Shown: positions 16,026-25,904, counted from the stretch's first letter. The stretch: DNA of 43,558 nucleotides from an uncultured Lachnospiraceae bacterium (GCA_910579865.1 CAJTXA010000027.1:1-43558); one strand, 5' to 3'. Translations and numbers: made by a program. Notes: a model not told the origin generated them from the letters alone.

Positions 16026-19000
16026 ATGGGGAAATTCAGAAGAAAATTTTCTAAATTTCTGGTGGCAACTTTGGTGGCTTCGTTTTTGATGCAGCCAGAT
16101 ATGACTCTTTATGCATCAAGTATTCAGAAAGTAACAGAAAGTACAGAAAATCCAACCAATATCAGGCAGGTGTCAAATGTAGAAGATTTTGTAGAAGAGG
16201 ATTTAAAACAAGAAACTACAAATGAAGCAGACTTTGCAGAAGAAACAGAAAAAGAAAACGAAAGTTTTATAGAGGAAACTGCTACAAAAGAAACTATTAT
16301 AAAAGAGGAACTAGTAACTCAAGAAGAAAGTACGATAGAAGAAACAGCAATTCAAGAAGAAAGCTCTACAGAAGAGAAGATAATAGTTCAAGAGGAAAGT
16401 ACGATAGAAGAGACAGTAACTCAAGAAGAAAGTTCTACAGAAGAGGAGACAGTAGATCAAAAAGAGAGTTTCGTAGTAGAAGAAACAGTGAGTCAGAAGG
16501 AATCTTTTGTAGTAAAAGAAACTGAGATACAAGAAGTAACTTCTAATATAGAAGAGAGTTCTTCAATAGAAGTCATTAAGAAAACACAAAAAGTAAAAGT
16601 AACAGAAGAGATTTTATTTAATACTGGTAGAAAGAACTATCAAGTGGTTAGTAAAGAAGATTTTTTTGATAAAGATCTTGGAGATGCTTATTTTGAAGAA
16701 GATGGAAGTTATACAATTCAGATTCCAGAAAAAAATCCATTTTTTCCTTATGAAGTACAGTTTACTTATAACGGAAAAGTTATAAATAAGTGGTTTTTCA
16801 CACCAGATGATAGTGTAGAGATAGGGAAACATTTATTTTATATTTCTGCTAATTTTGATGGAAAAGCTGTTACACAGATGAGTTTGAATGTAGCAGGAGA
16901 CACTGTAATTGTGTATCCAGAGAAAAAGGAATTTGTAGATGAAGATGGAATAGAACCATTGTCATTACTTCCGCTAGAAGAAGTACGTTTAAAGGTAGAT
17001 TTGTCTTCTTATACACCAGTAGAACTTACAATGGTATCATTAGACTCTATTTTTACTGGAGAAAATGCGTTAGCTAATACAGATAAAGTAGTATGGACAC
17101 GTAAGTATGACGATGATTTTGTTATTGCTAATGCTGGTGATAAGATTGATTTAAGTTATAGGACATGTTATGAAAGTGAATCTTATTATCAAATGATTAT
17201 AAAGGAAGCGGATCAACTTGCGAGTGATAATATAAAATATATTGTAAGAGTAGATAAAACAAGTTCTAGAGATTGGATTCTTCCTACAATTTATGTTCAA
17301 GATGAGGAAGAAAATCGTATTAATACTATAATAGAAAGTTATTATAATGATGTAGGGAATCGAGAATTAGAAACAAACTTTTTGTTGAATAAATTAAAAG
17401 ATACAGATAAAGTCTATATGAGTTTAGAGATTAATAATTCTATATTTCCAAATACCCACTATAAGAAATTGAAAGTTTATGAAGGAAAGTATACATCTGC
17501 TTCAGAAGCAATAGCAGGAAAAGAAATCACAGATAAAATCTATAATGTAGATATGACACAAATTGATAAAGGATATATTATAGAGAACTTTTTTAAGGAA
17601 AAAGAAAAGATATGTGAAATCACATTGGTTGCTTTTGATGAAATGGATCAAGTAGTAGGATGCTTACCAGTTACTCTTTTTTTAGAAGGAGTAGAAGGAA
17701 GGGTTTTCTGTGAAGAAATATATGAAAGGGTGGAAGATACAGAAAACTTTGTTGTAGATACAGGAAAGTCAGTCTATAATGAAGAATGTAAATATATTAC
17801 ATATATATTATATAAAGAATATATGGCAAATCATATTTATTATCAGAGATTAAGTTATTCAGAATTTGATGACTTGGATTTCTTAAATTTTAGTAACATA
17901 ACTGCTTATGTTGGACAATATTCTTCTGTATTGGAAGCAGAAAATGCTCATGCAGAAGAAATAAGCAATATTCTGTTTGGGGATATTGGCTATGGAACAG
18001 ACTATAGTCAAGGAGTTTATATAACCGTTTTTGCAGGGAAAGATGGAGATAGTAGACAAGAAAGGTACCAATTCTGTTTTAAAGTGCAAACAGGTACAAG
18101 ATCAAAATATATTGATAAAGAGTGGTTGTATCAAAAGACAGGAAATGAAAAAAATAAGATTGTAGATAAAACGGAATTAAGATTTAAAGATAACTGTGAA
18201 TATATTACATATGTGTTATATAAAGAATATCTAGCGAATGGTATTTATTATCAAAAATTATCTCATACAAAGTATGATACAGCAAGATTTAAGGCTTATC
18301 TTGGGCAGTATTCTTCTATATCAGAAGCTACAAATGCAAAAGCAAAGGAAATAAGTGCATTTTTATTTGGAGAGGAAGGGTATGCGGCGGATTATAGTCA
18401 AGGAGTTTATATAACTGTTTTTATAGGAGAAGATGGTTCGAGTGATCAGGAGATGTACCAATATTGTTTTAAAACACAAACAGGTATAGAACCAAAATAT
18501 GATCTTAGCGATAAAACAGAGGTAAAGTTTTTAGGAGTGGAAGATAAAGACGGAAAGATAGTTCCTTCTTATATTGTACCATATAATGAAGATTCTTATT
18601 CTGAATTTAATTATTTGACAATCCTAGTAGAGAAAGATGTAGATTTAACAAGAATAGCTCCTATATTTTCAACTTCAGAAGAAATAACTTTATATGCAAA
18701 AGGAAGTAGTTCTCCAGAAATTAGTGGAAAAAGTATACATGATTTTTCAAAAGGTGCTGTGCAGTATACTGCATCTGCAGAAAATGGAATAGCTTCAAGA
18801 AATTATTGGCTTCAAATTATAAAACCAAGCAATGAGGAAAATAAGCTTTATATCAATAGCTTTGAAGATAGTAGTGCAAATACTGAAGTAAAAAATAATA
18901 TTATTTATTCGAAACGAGAAGTTAATTTGGATGGTTATCATGATTATGCACATGATATTTTAGTGGCTAATATAGGAACAAATGAAATCTCTTCTCTATC

Positions 19001-20522
19001 AGCAGAACTTATATCAGATGTAATAGAATTAGATGCTTATTGGACATTAAATGGAAAATATGATTTAGAAGGTTTTAATAGTGTAATTAAGGGAAAAATA
19101 GAAAATCTAGCGAAAATTCGAGTAAAAGCAAAAGAAAATGTAAAAAATGGTACAAGTGTTTCAGGTACATTGCTTATCAAATCAAAGGATTCTACTTTAG
19201 TAGAATTAACATTAACAGGTACGGTCGGAGATCCTTGTATTATAGAGGAAATTCCGGAGGCAGTAAGATATGTTCCATATGGTACAATGATTCAAAATAA
19301 TAATAAGTATAGTTGGAATCAGGTTACTTATATTATTGCAGAAGGTAAATTACCTTTAGGAATGGAACTAAAAAGTAATGGAGAATTATATGGTGTTCCA
19401 TTAGAAGCAGGAGAATTTCCTTTTACTTTAAGAGCAATAAATAGTAGTGGAGAATTTGGTTCCACTTCTGCAGAATTAGTATTAGTTGTCAAGAATAATA
19501 CCAATGCTAATGTTTATACTGCATCAGATAATGGCTATATAATTGAACAACATATTGGTACAGAAGTTGCTACATATGACTATATATTAAGAGAAATAAA
19601 TGATCAACTTTTTGTTTCTTCTGGTGAATATAGTGAATTTATAGATCTTTGGTTAAATGGTGAACAATTAATTGACGGGGAAGACTATACAAAGGATAGT
19701 GGCAGCACCAGAATTACAATTCGCAGTCAAACATTTGAGAAGAAAGCAAAAAATGGTATGAATACAATTGCAGCCGAATTCCGTGTAGGTGGAGATGAAA
19801 ACAAAGAATTAAAACGTACTGCGCAAAACTTTAGATTAAATTTTAAAAATAATAATGATGACAATGATGACGACGACGATTCAGATGATAATAACAATAG
19901 TTCAAGCAGTAGCGAAAGTAATAATACAGATATAACCCAAAATAACAAGGAAAGTAACGATATACTTTCTACTACATATAGTGATGATTCTTGGGTAAAA
20001 GATGCAACTGGATGGTGGTGTAAAACACCAACAGGTTCGTGGCTATCAAATACTTGGTTTCAACTTCCATATAAGGGAATAACTGGATGGTATTATTTTA
20101 ATGATCAAGGTTATATGGTGACTGGATGGCTTGAGAAAAATGGCCAGTGGTATTATCTAAATCCAATTTCGGACGGAACACAGGGAATGATGTGTACTGG
20201 GTGGAAAAAAATTAATAATCAGTGGTGCTATTTTGATAAAGAAGGGGCTTTAATAATGAATATTTGGTATCAAGTTCCTTATATGGATACAACAAAATGG
20301 TATTATTTTGACGATCAAGGTTATATGGAAGAAGGTTGGATCTTCAAGAATCAAAAGTGGTATTATTTAAGTACAGAATCTGATAGTACACAAGGAATGA
20401 TGTGTACAGGCTGGCAGTTAATTAAAGGAAAATGGTATTATTTAAATGAGGATGGTGATTTAGCAACGAATACATGGGTAGATAATTATTATGTAAATTC
20501 AGAAGGAGTTTGGATAGAATAA
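16026..20522 (+). CDS. Large secreted surface protein with C-terminal cell-wall-binding repeats
   Basis: The 1498-residue protein has a Sec signal peptide (basic start, core LVATLVASFLM, cleavage near LYASS) and then an extended Glu/Thr/Ser repeat region (about 50-180). A beta-rich body includes two closely related 110-residue repeats (578-695 and 714-825) and an Ig-like putative domain around TYIIAEGKLPLGMELKSNGE. A low-complexity Asp/Asn/Ser linker (about 1274-1304) precedes choline/cell-wall-binding-type repeats (about 1321-1497; GWYYFNDQGYM, GQWYYLNP and relatives), which should hold it non-covalently at the wall. No LPXTG is seen. AAAGGAGG overlaps the end of the kinase gene, two bases before the ATG region, so it belongs to the same operon. 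It could be a wall-spanning or contact component for the secretion system, or an adhesin. Confidence 0.88.
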   Translation: MGKFRRKFSKFLVATLVASFLMQPDMTLYASSIQKVTESTENPTNIRQVSNVEDFVEEDLKQETTNEADFAEETEKENESFIEETATKETIIKEELVTQEESTIEETAIQEESSTEEKIIVQEESTIEETVTQEESSTEEETVDQKESFVVEETVSQKESFVVKETEIQEVTSNIEESSSIEVIKKTQKVKVTEEILFNTGRKNYQVVSKEDFFDKDLGDAYFEEDGSYTIQIPEKNPFFPYEVQFTYNGKVINKWFFTPDDSVEIGKHLFYISANFDGKAVTQMSLNVAGDTVIVYPEKKEFVDEDGIEPLSLLPLEEVRLKVDLSSYTPVELTMVSLDSIFTGENALANTDKVVWTRKYDDDFVIANAGDKIDLSYRTCYESESYYQMIIKEADQLASDNIKYIVRVDKTSSRDWILPTIYVQDEEENRINTIIESYYNDVGNRELETNFLLNKLKDTDKVYMSLEINNSIFPNTHYKKLKVYEGKYTSASEAIAGKEITDKIYNVDMTQIDKGYIIENFFKEKEKICEITLVAFDEMDQVVGCLPVTLFLEGVEGRVFCEEIYERVEDTENFVVDTGKSVYNEECKYITYILYKEYMANHIYYQRLSYSEFDDLDFLNFSNITAYVGQYSSVLEAENAHAEEISNILFGDIGYGTDYSQGVYITVFAGKDGDSRQERYQFCFKVQTGTRSKYIDKEWLYQKTGNEKNKIVDKTELRFKDNCEYITYVLYKEYLANGIYYQKLSHTKYDTARFKAYLGQYSSISEATNAKAKEISAFLFGEEGYAADYSQGVYITVFIGEDGSSDQEMYQYCFKTQTGIEPKYDLSDKTEVKFLGVEDKDGKIVPSYIVPYNEDSYSEFNYLTILVEKDVDLTRIAPIFSTSEEITLYAKGSSSPEISGKSIHDFSKGAVQYTASAENGIASRNYWLQIIKPSNEENKLYINSFEDSSANTEVKNNIIYSKREVNLDGYHDYAHDILVANIGTNEISSLSAELISDVIELDAYWTLNGKYDLEGFNSVIKGKIENLAKIRVKAKENVKNGTSVSGTLLIKSKDSTLVELTLTGTVGDPCIIEEIPEAVRYVPYGTMIQNNNKYSWNQVTYIIAEGKLPLGMELKSNGELYGVPLEAGEFPFTLRAINSSGEFGSTSAELVLVVKNNTNANVYTASDNGYIIEQHIGTEVATYDYILREINDQLFVSSGEYSEFIDLWLNGEQLIDGEDYTKDSGSTRITIRSQTFEKKAKNGMNTIAAEFRVGGDENKELKRTAQNFRLNFKNNNDDNDDDDDSDDNNNSSSSSESNNTDITQNNKESNDILSTTYSDDSWVKDATGWWCKTPTGSWLSNTWFQLPYKGITGWYYFNDQGYMVTGWLEKNGQWYYLNPISDGTQGMMCTGWKKINNQWCYFDKEGALIMNIWYQVPYMDTTKWYYFDDQGYMEEGWIFKNQKWYYLSTESDSTQGMMCTGWQLIKGKWYYLNEDGDLATNTWVDNYYVNSEGVWIE
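16285..16560 (+). repeat. Imperfect tandem repeats encoding a Glu-rich stalk
   Basis: Degenerate repeats of about 27-60 bases, with recurring CAAGAAGAAAG and AGAAGAAAC blocks, encode units of the type TQEESTIEET. The stretch is expected to be an extended acidic spacer and is prone to length changes by slippage or recombination. Confidence 0.8.
17758..18501 (+). repeat. Internal duplication in the surface protein gene
   Basis: Two units (17758-18110 and 18166-18501) share long blocks, such as TATAGTCAAGGAGTTTATAT, and encode matching segments (ILYKEYMAN/VLYKEYLAN, DYSQGVYITVF in both). A third, more diverged relative lies just upstream, at about 17400-17680. This points to domain duplication by unequal crossing-over. 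Confidence 0.8.
19987..20517 (+). repeat. Cell-wall-binding (choline-binding-type) repeats
   Basis: Aromatic-rich modules of about 20 residues, in two larger blocks of about 85 residues, repeat the sequence YYFNDQGYM ... WYYL ... GTQGMMCTGW. The DNA blocks around 20103-20200 and 20313-20410 are closely similar, showing recent duplication. Confidence 0.85.
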
Positions 20523-20560
20523 AGATAAAAACAGATATTTGTATTTCGAAATAAAATTAT

Positions 20561-20598
20561 AAATGGTAGTTTTGGGAAATCCAAGCTACCATTTTTTT
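20561..20598 (+). terminator. Intrinsic terminator of the T7SS operon
   Basis: AAATGGTAG (20561-20569) pairs with CTACCATTT, extended by an inner TTGG/CCAA pairing around a GAAAT loop, and is followed by a run of seven T. It lies 39 bases after the surface protein stop and ends the long operon. Confidence 0.9.
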
Positions 20599-20696
20599 AT
20601 ATATTACTCAATATATTTAAAAAATAAATGATTAAAATATTGGAAAGAGAAAACGATTTCTATATAACAAGATTTAAAATAGAAAGACAGAAGATC

Positions 20697-20725
20697 TTTT
20701 CAAAATAGGAAAACTATAGTATAAT
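20697..20725 (+). promoter_or_regulatory. Candidate promoter in the gap before the histidine kinase gene
   Basis: TTTTCA (20697-20702), 17 bases, then a perfect TATAAT (20720-20725). Four of six -35 positions match the consensus. It could transcribe the short segment that ends at the stem-loop at 20825-20872. Confidence 0.4.
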
Positions 20726-20731
20726 TATAAA

Positions 20732-20872
20732 CTACAACTAGTAGAGTTTTATAAGCTATTTGTAGCATATTAAAATAAGAGTGTAAAGTTAGAAGGTGTT
20801 TTAAACCAAAATATCTTGTAATTTCAGGGCAGAAATTGGGCTGAAAATGACCATTTTTTACCCTGTTTTTTA
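20732..20872 (+). ncRNA. Possible small RNA (about 140 nt), unassigned
   Basis: In the 600-base gap between operons, a candidate promoter is followed about 100 bases later by CAGGG (20825-20829) pairing with CCCTG (20861-20865). An inner AAATTGG/CCATTTT pairing is present and a T run follows (20866-20871). Small stems such as GCTA-TTTG-TAGC lie between. No known family was recognised, and the loop is long, so this could also be a remnant repeat element. Confidence 0.25.
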
Positions 20873-20986
20873 TCTAATTTGAAAACAAGGATAAAAAAGT
20901 TTGAAACGAAGTAGTAGAGAGCGTAATATAAAATCAAAGAGGAATTTATTTTAAAGAGATTTTATTAAGAACAAACAGAAGGATAT

Positions 20987-21016
20987 TTGACATAAAAATA
21001 CAAATATGCATATAAT
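20987..21016 (+). promoter_or_regulatory. Promoter of the histidine kinase operon
   Basis: Perfect TTGACA (20987-20992) and TATAAT (21011-21016) boxes separated by 18 bases, about 105 bases before the histidine kinase ATG. The leader between them shows no obvious riboswitch. Confidence 0.75.
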
Positions 21017-21121
21017 AATCTTACAATAATAGATTTTTCAGGGTTAGGGGCTGGCAAAAAATAGGGAAAAAATGTGACAAAATTATTTTTTAATAGTTCC
21101 AATACGGAATGGAGATAAGGG

Positions 21122-23713
21122 ATGAAAAAAGAACAAGACAAAAGAAGAGCAGACAAAGGGCTCTCGCTTCTTCTTTCTATTATCGTAGTTTTTGGAATAT
21201 TAGGCGTGATTGTGTTTTCAGTTGCACAGAAGATATCAGCTGAGATGGAGGAATCAGCAATTCAAAATTTAAGTGAAAGTTTGGATTTAATAGAAAGTAC
21301 AATTGAGGCGATTCTTAATAAGGACGTAGAGTATCAGCAGATTTTAGCAAATGAACTTGCATTAGCAACAGATTTGGAAGAATATATTAAGACTTATCAA
21401 AAGAATCAGACAATGGTAAAAGTTTCGCTGATACGTACAGGTGAAACAGAGGGCATATCAAATACAGGAGAGCGTTTTTCAGAAGATGGATTAAATTTTT
21501 CAACAGAAGGAACGGAAGATAAAGTAGCAATTTCTGAATCTTATGTGAATTTTATGGGAACATGGGCATATACAATAAAATGTCCTGTTGAAAAGGACAA
21601 AAAGGAGATTGCATCACTCTATATTGAATATGTTTATGATTCGCTTGATAAATCACTTCCAGATGGATTTTATAATAAAAGGGCGATGCTTTATATTATG
21701 GATGTTAGAAGTGAACGGTTTGTGCTTAAACCAAAGGGAATGGGAGAACGTAGTGCAGGACATCTAAATTTGGAAGATTTTTTTCGAGCAAATGATATTC
21801 TAGATAAAGAGCTTTGCCAAGAAGTGCTTACAAGTGTAAAAAATAACAAGAATATTATGTTTAGTCACAATATCCGTGGGAAAAATTCTTTGATCTATAT
21901 GTGGTCAGTTAATGATGGTACACTTTATTTGATTGGTTATGTACCAATCGATGCAATTCAGCAGGAAGGCAATACGGTAAACAAGAATATTTTTATAGTT
22001 GTTATTGTGATGCTGACAGCATTTTTTCTATGCTGTGTGCTCTATTATTTTAATCAAAAGCAACAAAATAAACTTAGAGAAGAACAAGAAAAAGAACGAG
22101 AGATACATAACAAACAATTAGCGGAAGCGTTGCAAGCAGCGCAGATTGCAAGTAATTCTAAAACAATGTTTCTTTCGAATATGTCACATGATATTCGTAC
22201 ACCGATGAATGCAGTAATTGGTTTTACAACATTACTTGCGAAAGATGCAGATAATTCAGAAAAAGTAAGAGAATATACAAGAAAGATTATGGCATCTGGA
22301 CAGCATTTATTGAGTCTAATTAATGATATTTTGGATGTCTCAAAGATTGAAAGTGGTAAGGTAGTGCTTAGTGTTGAAGAATTTAGTCTAAATGATTTGG
22401 TATCTTCTGTAGATGCAATTATTCGCCCAATGGCAGCAGCAAGACAACAGAAATTTCATGTTGAGGTGATAAATGTAGTACATGAGTATCTGATAGGAGA
22501 TGAAACGAGGATAAATCAGATTTTAATAAACCTTCTTTCTAATGCTGTTAAATATACCCAGGAAAGTGGAAATATTTGGTTTCGCATAATTGGCAAAAAA
22601 CAACGGAATCCCCAATATCAACGAATCCAAATTGAAGTACAAGATAATGGATATGGGATGACACCAGAGTATCTTAAGGTATTATTTGATGCATTTACAA
22701 GAGCAGAAAATAGTACTACAAATAAGGTACAAGGTACAGGACTTGGTATGGCAATAACCAAAAGCATTGTAGAGTTGATGGGTGGAACAATTGATGTTTT
22801 AAGTGAGGTAAAGAAAGGGACTTTGTTTCGAGTTGAATTAGAACTTCGTATACCAGAAGGACATACGTATCAGCAATTTTTTGAAGAGAGTGGAATTTTT
22901 CAGATTTTAGTAGTGAACGAGGATAAAACAGCTTGCGAAAATATTCAGATGTTGATGAAGGATTCTAAAGTTGTGGTAGATATTGTTTCAAATATAGAAA
23001 AAACAATACAATTATTACAACAGGATTTGATAGAGAAACGGTATCAAGTAATTTTAATTGATTGGGATACCATAAAAGAGACAGGAGTTCAAACTATAAA
23101 GAAGATACAAGAGTTGATTTTAAATACAGAAATCCTCTTAATTTTGGCAAGCTATGATGCAGAAGGAATAGAGGAAATCTTATTACTAAAAAATACAGGA
23201 ATACTTTTCAAGCCATTTTTTGTATCTGCATTTCAAGAAAAGATTTTGGAGATAAAATCGGCACAAAAAGAGGAGCAGGTAGCGCCTGATGATACAGGCA
23301 GTTTGGAAGGACTGTATTTCCTTGTGGCAGAGGATAATGAGATTAATGCTGAAATATTAAAAGAAATATTGTCAATAGAGGGAGCAGGATGTGAAATTGT
23401 AGAAAATGGACAATTGGCGGTGGAGTGTTTTAAAAATGCTGGACAAGGTAAGTTTGATGCAATTTTAATGGATGTTCAGATGCCAGTTATGAATGGTTAT
23501 GATGCAACAAAAGCGATCAGAAAGCTGGCACGCAATGATGCTAAAACAATATCAATTATTGCAATGACAGCAAATGCCTTTGCAGAGGATGAAAAAGAAG
23601 CTTTAGATGCTGGAATGAATGTTCATTTGACGAAGCCAATTGATGTGGATTTGTTAAAGAAAGTAATTATGCAATATGTTAGGAAGGGAATAAAAGATGA
23701 AAAAACAGAATAA
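21122..23713 (+). CDS. Hybrid membrane sensor histidine kinase with two receiver domains
   Basis: The 863-residue protein has TM1 (about 15-38), an extracytoplasmic sensing domain (about 39-286), TM2 (289-309) and a coiled coil. Then come HisKA with the H box SHDIRTPMNAVIG (His356), the N box INQILINLLSNAVKYT, G1 QDNGYGM and G2 GTGLGMAI, so the kinase core is complete. Receiver 1 (about 595-715) is divergent but keeps candidate D647 and a KPF lysine. Receiver 2 (about 730-855) is canonical, with EDN, D784 in LMDVQMPVMNG, MTA and TKP. No DNA-binding output is fused, so phosphate probably passes to a phosphotransfer protein elsewhere. GGAGA precedes the ATG. The gene overlaps the solute-binding protein gene by 17 bases. 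Confidence 0.95.
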   Translation: MKKEQDKRRADKGLSLLLSIIVVFGILGVIVFSVAQKISAEMEESAIQNLSESLDLIESTIEAILNKDVEYQQILANELALATDLEEYIKTYQKNQTMVKVSLIRTGETEGISNTGERFSEDGLNFSTEGTEDKVAISESYVNFMGTWAYTIKCPVEKDKKEIASLYIEYVYDSLDKSLPDGFYNKRAMLYIMDVRSERFVLKPKGMGERSAGHLNLEDFFRANDILDKELCQEVLTSVKNNKNIMFSHNIRGKNSLIYMWSVNDGTLYLIGYVPIDAIQQEGNTVNKNIFIVVIVMLTAFFLCCVLYYFNQKQQNKLREEQEKEREIHNKQLAEALQAAQIASNSKTMFLSNMSHDIRTPMNAVIGFTTLLAKDADNSEKVREYTRKIMASGQHLLSLINDILDVSKIESGKVVLSVEEFSLNDLVSSVDAIIRPMAAARQQKFHVEVINVVHEYLIGDETRINQILINLLSNAVKYTQESGNIWFRIIGKKQRNPQYQRIQIEVQDNGYGMTPEYLKVLFDAFTRAENSTTNKVQGTGLGMAITKSIVELMGGTIDVLSEVKKGTLFRVELELRIPEGHTYQQFFEESGIFQILVVNEDKTACENIQMLMKDSKVVVDIVSNIEKTIQLLQQDLIEKRYQVILIDWDTIKETGVQTIKKIQELILNTEILLILASYDAEGIEEILLLKNTGILFKPFFVSAFQEKILEIKSAQKEEQVAPDDTGSLEGLYFLVAEDNEINAEILKEILSIEGAGCEIVENGQLAVECFKNAGQGKFDAILMDVQMPVMNGYDATKAIRKLARNDAKTISIIAMTANAFAEDEKEALDAGMNVHLTKPIDVDLLKKVIMQYVRKGIKDEKTE

Positions 23714-25001
23714 AAAATGGGCAGTATTCTGTATAGCAGGAATAATGATATTAACAATTGCTGCTTGTGGAAATAGAAACAAATCAGACAGTAAGCTTAC
23801 TACATTTGAGAAAGAAGATGAAAAAGTAGTAATATTATTTAGCCCAATGGAAAAAACAAGACCAGATGCGGACAATATAGCAAGAAGCGCATCAGAGAAA
23901 ACTGTTATTATGGCAGAGGAAAAATTAGGATTAACAGTAGATTATATCACTTATACCGCAGAGGATTATCAAGATAAAACATATGATGATGTAGCTCTTG
24001 ATAGGGCACGCAATAATATGGATGATTTATATTTGCTAAATCCAGATACGATTCAAATATTAGCTGCTGAGGATAAATTGATGGATTTGTCAGAGCTCGA
24101 TAGTGCAAAGAATTTACGAGATTTGGTAAAAGCGGCAAATGTGGTAGATGGAAAATTAGTAGCAATTCCGCAAGAAGTAGTAGCATATGGTTTGTTTATC
24201 AATAAGGATATGTTTGATCAATATCAACTAGAATTACCAGAAACACCAGAGGATTTTTTAGAATGTTGCAGAGTATTGAAAGAGAATGGAGTGGAAACGC
24301 CAATTGGTGCAAATCGTTGGTGGTTGGAAACATTTGTACTTGCACAAGCATATGCAGATTTATATAATGGAGGAAATACGGAAGCAGAAATTGCAGCACT
24401 TAATAGTGGGGAGAAAAAATATAGTGAATATATGCGTCCTGGTTTTGAGTTTTTAAAGGAATTAATTGATCGAGGGTATATTGATGCTGAGAAAGCATAT
24501 GTAAGTGAGGCGATAGAAGGAGAAGGTACAGACTTTTTGGAACAAAAGACACCAATTGTTATGGCATATTGGAGTGCAGCAAATGCAGAAACTGCTTATG
24601 GAAAACCAGATTTTAATATGTTGGTAATTGGGTTTCCAAGCAGCCGAGGACAGATGCCAGTTATACCTATGACAGGAATTGCTATTGGAGTAAATGCAGA
24701 ACATGCTGAGGATGCAAGGAAGGTGTTGGATATTATGACTTCTGATGAGGCACTTCAAGTTTATGTAGAGACCAATAAAGTAATTTCTCCATCAAAAAAT
24801 ATAGAGGTGGATTGTATTCCAGCACTAAAACCACTTAATGATAAAATTAATCAGAATGTTTTTGTACTTGGTTCGAATGCATCGATGAAGGTTGAGCAGT
24901 GGGGAAATACCTGCATTATTGTGCGTAAGTTGTTGACTGGTGCTACAGTTGACGAATGTATGGCAGAATTTGATAGGCTTCAGGAAGAGTCATTAAAATA
25001 A
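23697..25001 (+). CDS. Extracellular solute-binding lipoprotein (family 1, sugar ABC type)
   Basis: This 434-residue protein has a lipoprotein signal peptide ending at the lipobox IAAC (Cys24), then a two-lobed binding protein fold typical of carbohydrate transporters (VYADLYNGG-like segment at QAYADLYNGGN, IPMTGIAIGVNAEHAEDA near the C-terminal lobe). It should sit on the outer face of the membrane and bind a sugar or related ligand. No permease or ATPase genes are nearby; instead it overlaps the hybrid kinase gene, so it probably presents ligand to the kinase's outer domain rather than feeding a transporter. The ribosome site AGGAAGGGAA lies within the kinase gene's 3-prime end. Confidence 0.9.
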   Translation: MKKQNKKWAVFCIAGIMILTIAACGNRNKSDSKLTTFEKEDEKVVILFSPMEKTRPDADNIARSASEKTVIMAEEKLGLTVDYITYTAEDYQDKTYDDVALDRARNNMDDLYLLNPDTIQILAAEDKLMDLSELDSAKNLRDLVKAANVVDGKLVAIPQEVVAYGLFINKDMFDQYQLELPETPEDFLECCRVLKENGVETPIGANRWWLETFVLAQAYADLYNGGNTEAEIAALNSGEKKYSEYMRPGFEFLKELIDRGYIDAEKAYVSEAIEGEGTDFLEQKTPIVMAYWSAANAETAYGKPDFNMLVIGFPSSRGQMPVIPMTGIAIGVNAEHAEDARKVLDIMTSDEALQVYVETNKVISPSKNIEVDCIPALKPLNDKINQNVFVLGSNASMKVEQWGNTCIIVRKLLTGATVDECMAEFDRLQEESLK

Positions 25002-25295
25002 TAAGAAATACTTTTTTAAACAGAAATGTCTATAGATACTCATTTTTTTAATAGTGCAACTTTATTTAAAAAATAAGATGACATCTTTTTATAGTATAAT
25101 GTAATTCTTATGAAAATATTACGAAAAAGGTGCCATCTTAGATAGCAAAGTATATAACATATTCTGATAAAGTTTGTATATTAAATCATTTCGAAAATGT
25201 TAGAAGAATGTAATACCATGCTAGGGAAAAGTGGAAAAAGGAAACAAATTTTTTGATCTAGTTATATGTATTTCGTATGAAAGGATAAAGTACGT
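25002..25295 (+). other. Intergenic region, left edge of the restriction-modification island
   Basis: These 294 bases contain no credible gene. A short palindrome TCTATAGA (25031-25038) before T-rich DNA may help end the kinase/binding-protein transcript, but its stem is weak. A TATAAT at 25095-25100 lacks a good -35 box. Two related blocks, AGATGACATCTT and AGGTGCCATCTT, lie about 60 bases apart, of unknown meaning. Confidence 0.5.
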
Positions 25296-25904
25296 ATGGA
25301 TGAACAAAAACTTGAATTACTTATAAAAAAAGATATTGAATCAATATTTAATAACATATTGAAAGAACATAATTATATTTTTCCAATTAGTGCCAAATCC
25401 AGAAGTGGTGCTGAAATAAGCGATTACCTTGAAGATAGTTTTGTTGAATATCTTAGTCGAAATCCCCACAATAGAGTTTATAATCCTAAAAGTGCACCTA
25501 AAGGTGCTACTAAAAATCCTTTTGATTTTTGTTTCAATTACAAAAACGAAAATTTTGGATTTGATGATCTTATTTGGGGAGATATCAAAGCTACTAAAAA
25601 ATCTTATGAAGATAGTAATCCTGATTTAGGTACTCCTGAGAAGATAATTAAATTTATAATGGATGGGCATTTTTGTTTGATATTTGTTTTTTTTGAATAG
25701 GAAGCAACTTTAAATAATCAAATTGAATTTTTATCGTTTGATGATAAGCGATATGTTCATTGCCAATTTTTAAAAGATATTAATCATTCTGTTAGAATTA
25801 ATCCTAAGCCTCAATTCCAAGTCAATATTCATGAGCCAGAGGAATATCGCATACGTAATGAATTTCTTGAATTTTATAATAATAAAATTAATAAACAAAA
25901 TTAG
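25296..25904 (+). pseudogene. Type II-like restriction endonuclease gene interrupted by an in-frame TAG
   Basis: The first 134 codons (25296-25697) end at TAG 25698-25700, but the same frame continues for 67 more coding-like codons to TAG 25902-25904 (for example FLSFDDKRYVHCQF and EEYRIRNEFLEFYNN). The N-terminal part has a PD-(D/E)xK-like site: D77 in NPFDF and D96-I-K98 in WGDIKATK, with an upstream glutamate (E40). It converges on an adenine methyltransferase gene, the usual partner arrangement. A single base change would explain the stop, so the nuclease is probably inactive or truncated, leaving an orphan methyltransferase. Read-through is less likely because TAG is an ordinary stop in this window. 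AAAGGA lies before the ATG. The exact nuclease family was not identified. Confidence 0.75.

Noticed and set aside
25001..25045. Terminator directly after the solute-binding protein gene
   Set aside because: Only a small palindrome TCTATAGA next to T-rich DNA; no stable stem could be drawn.
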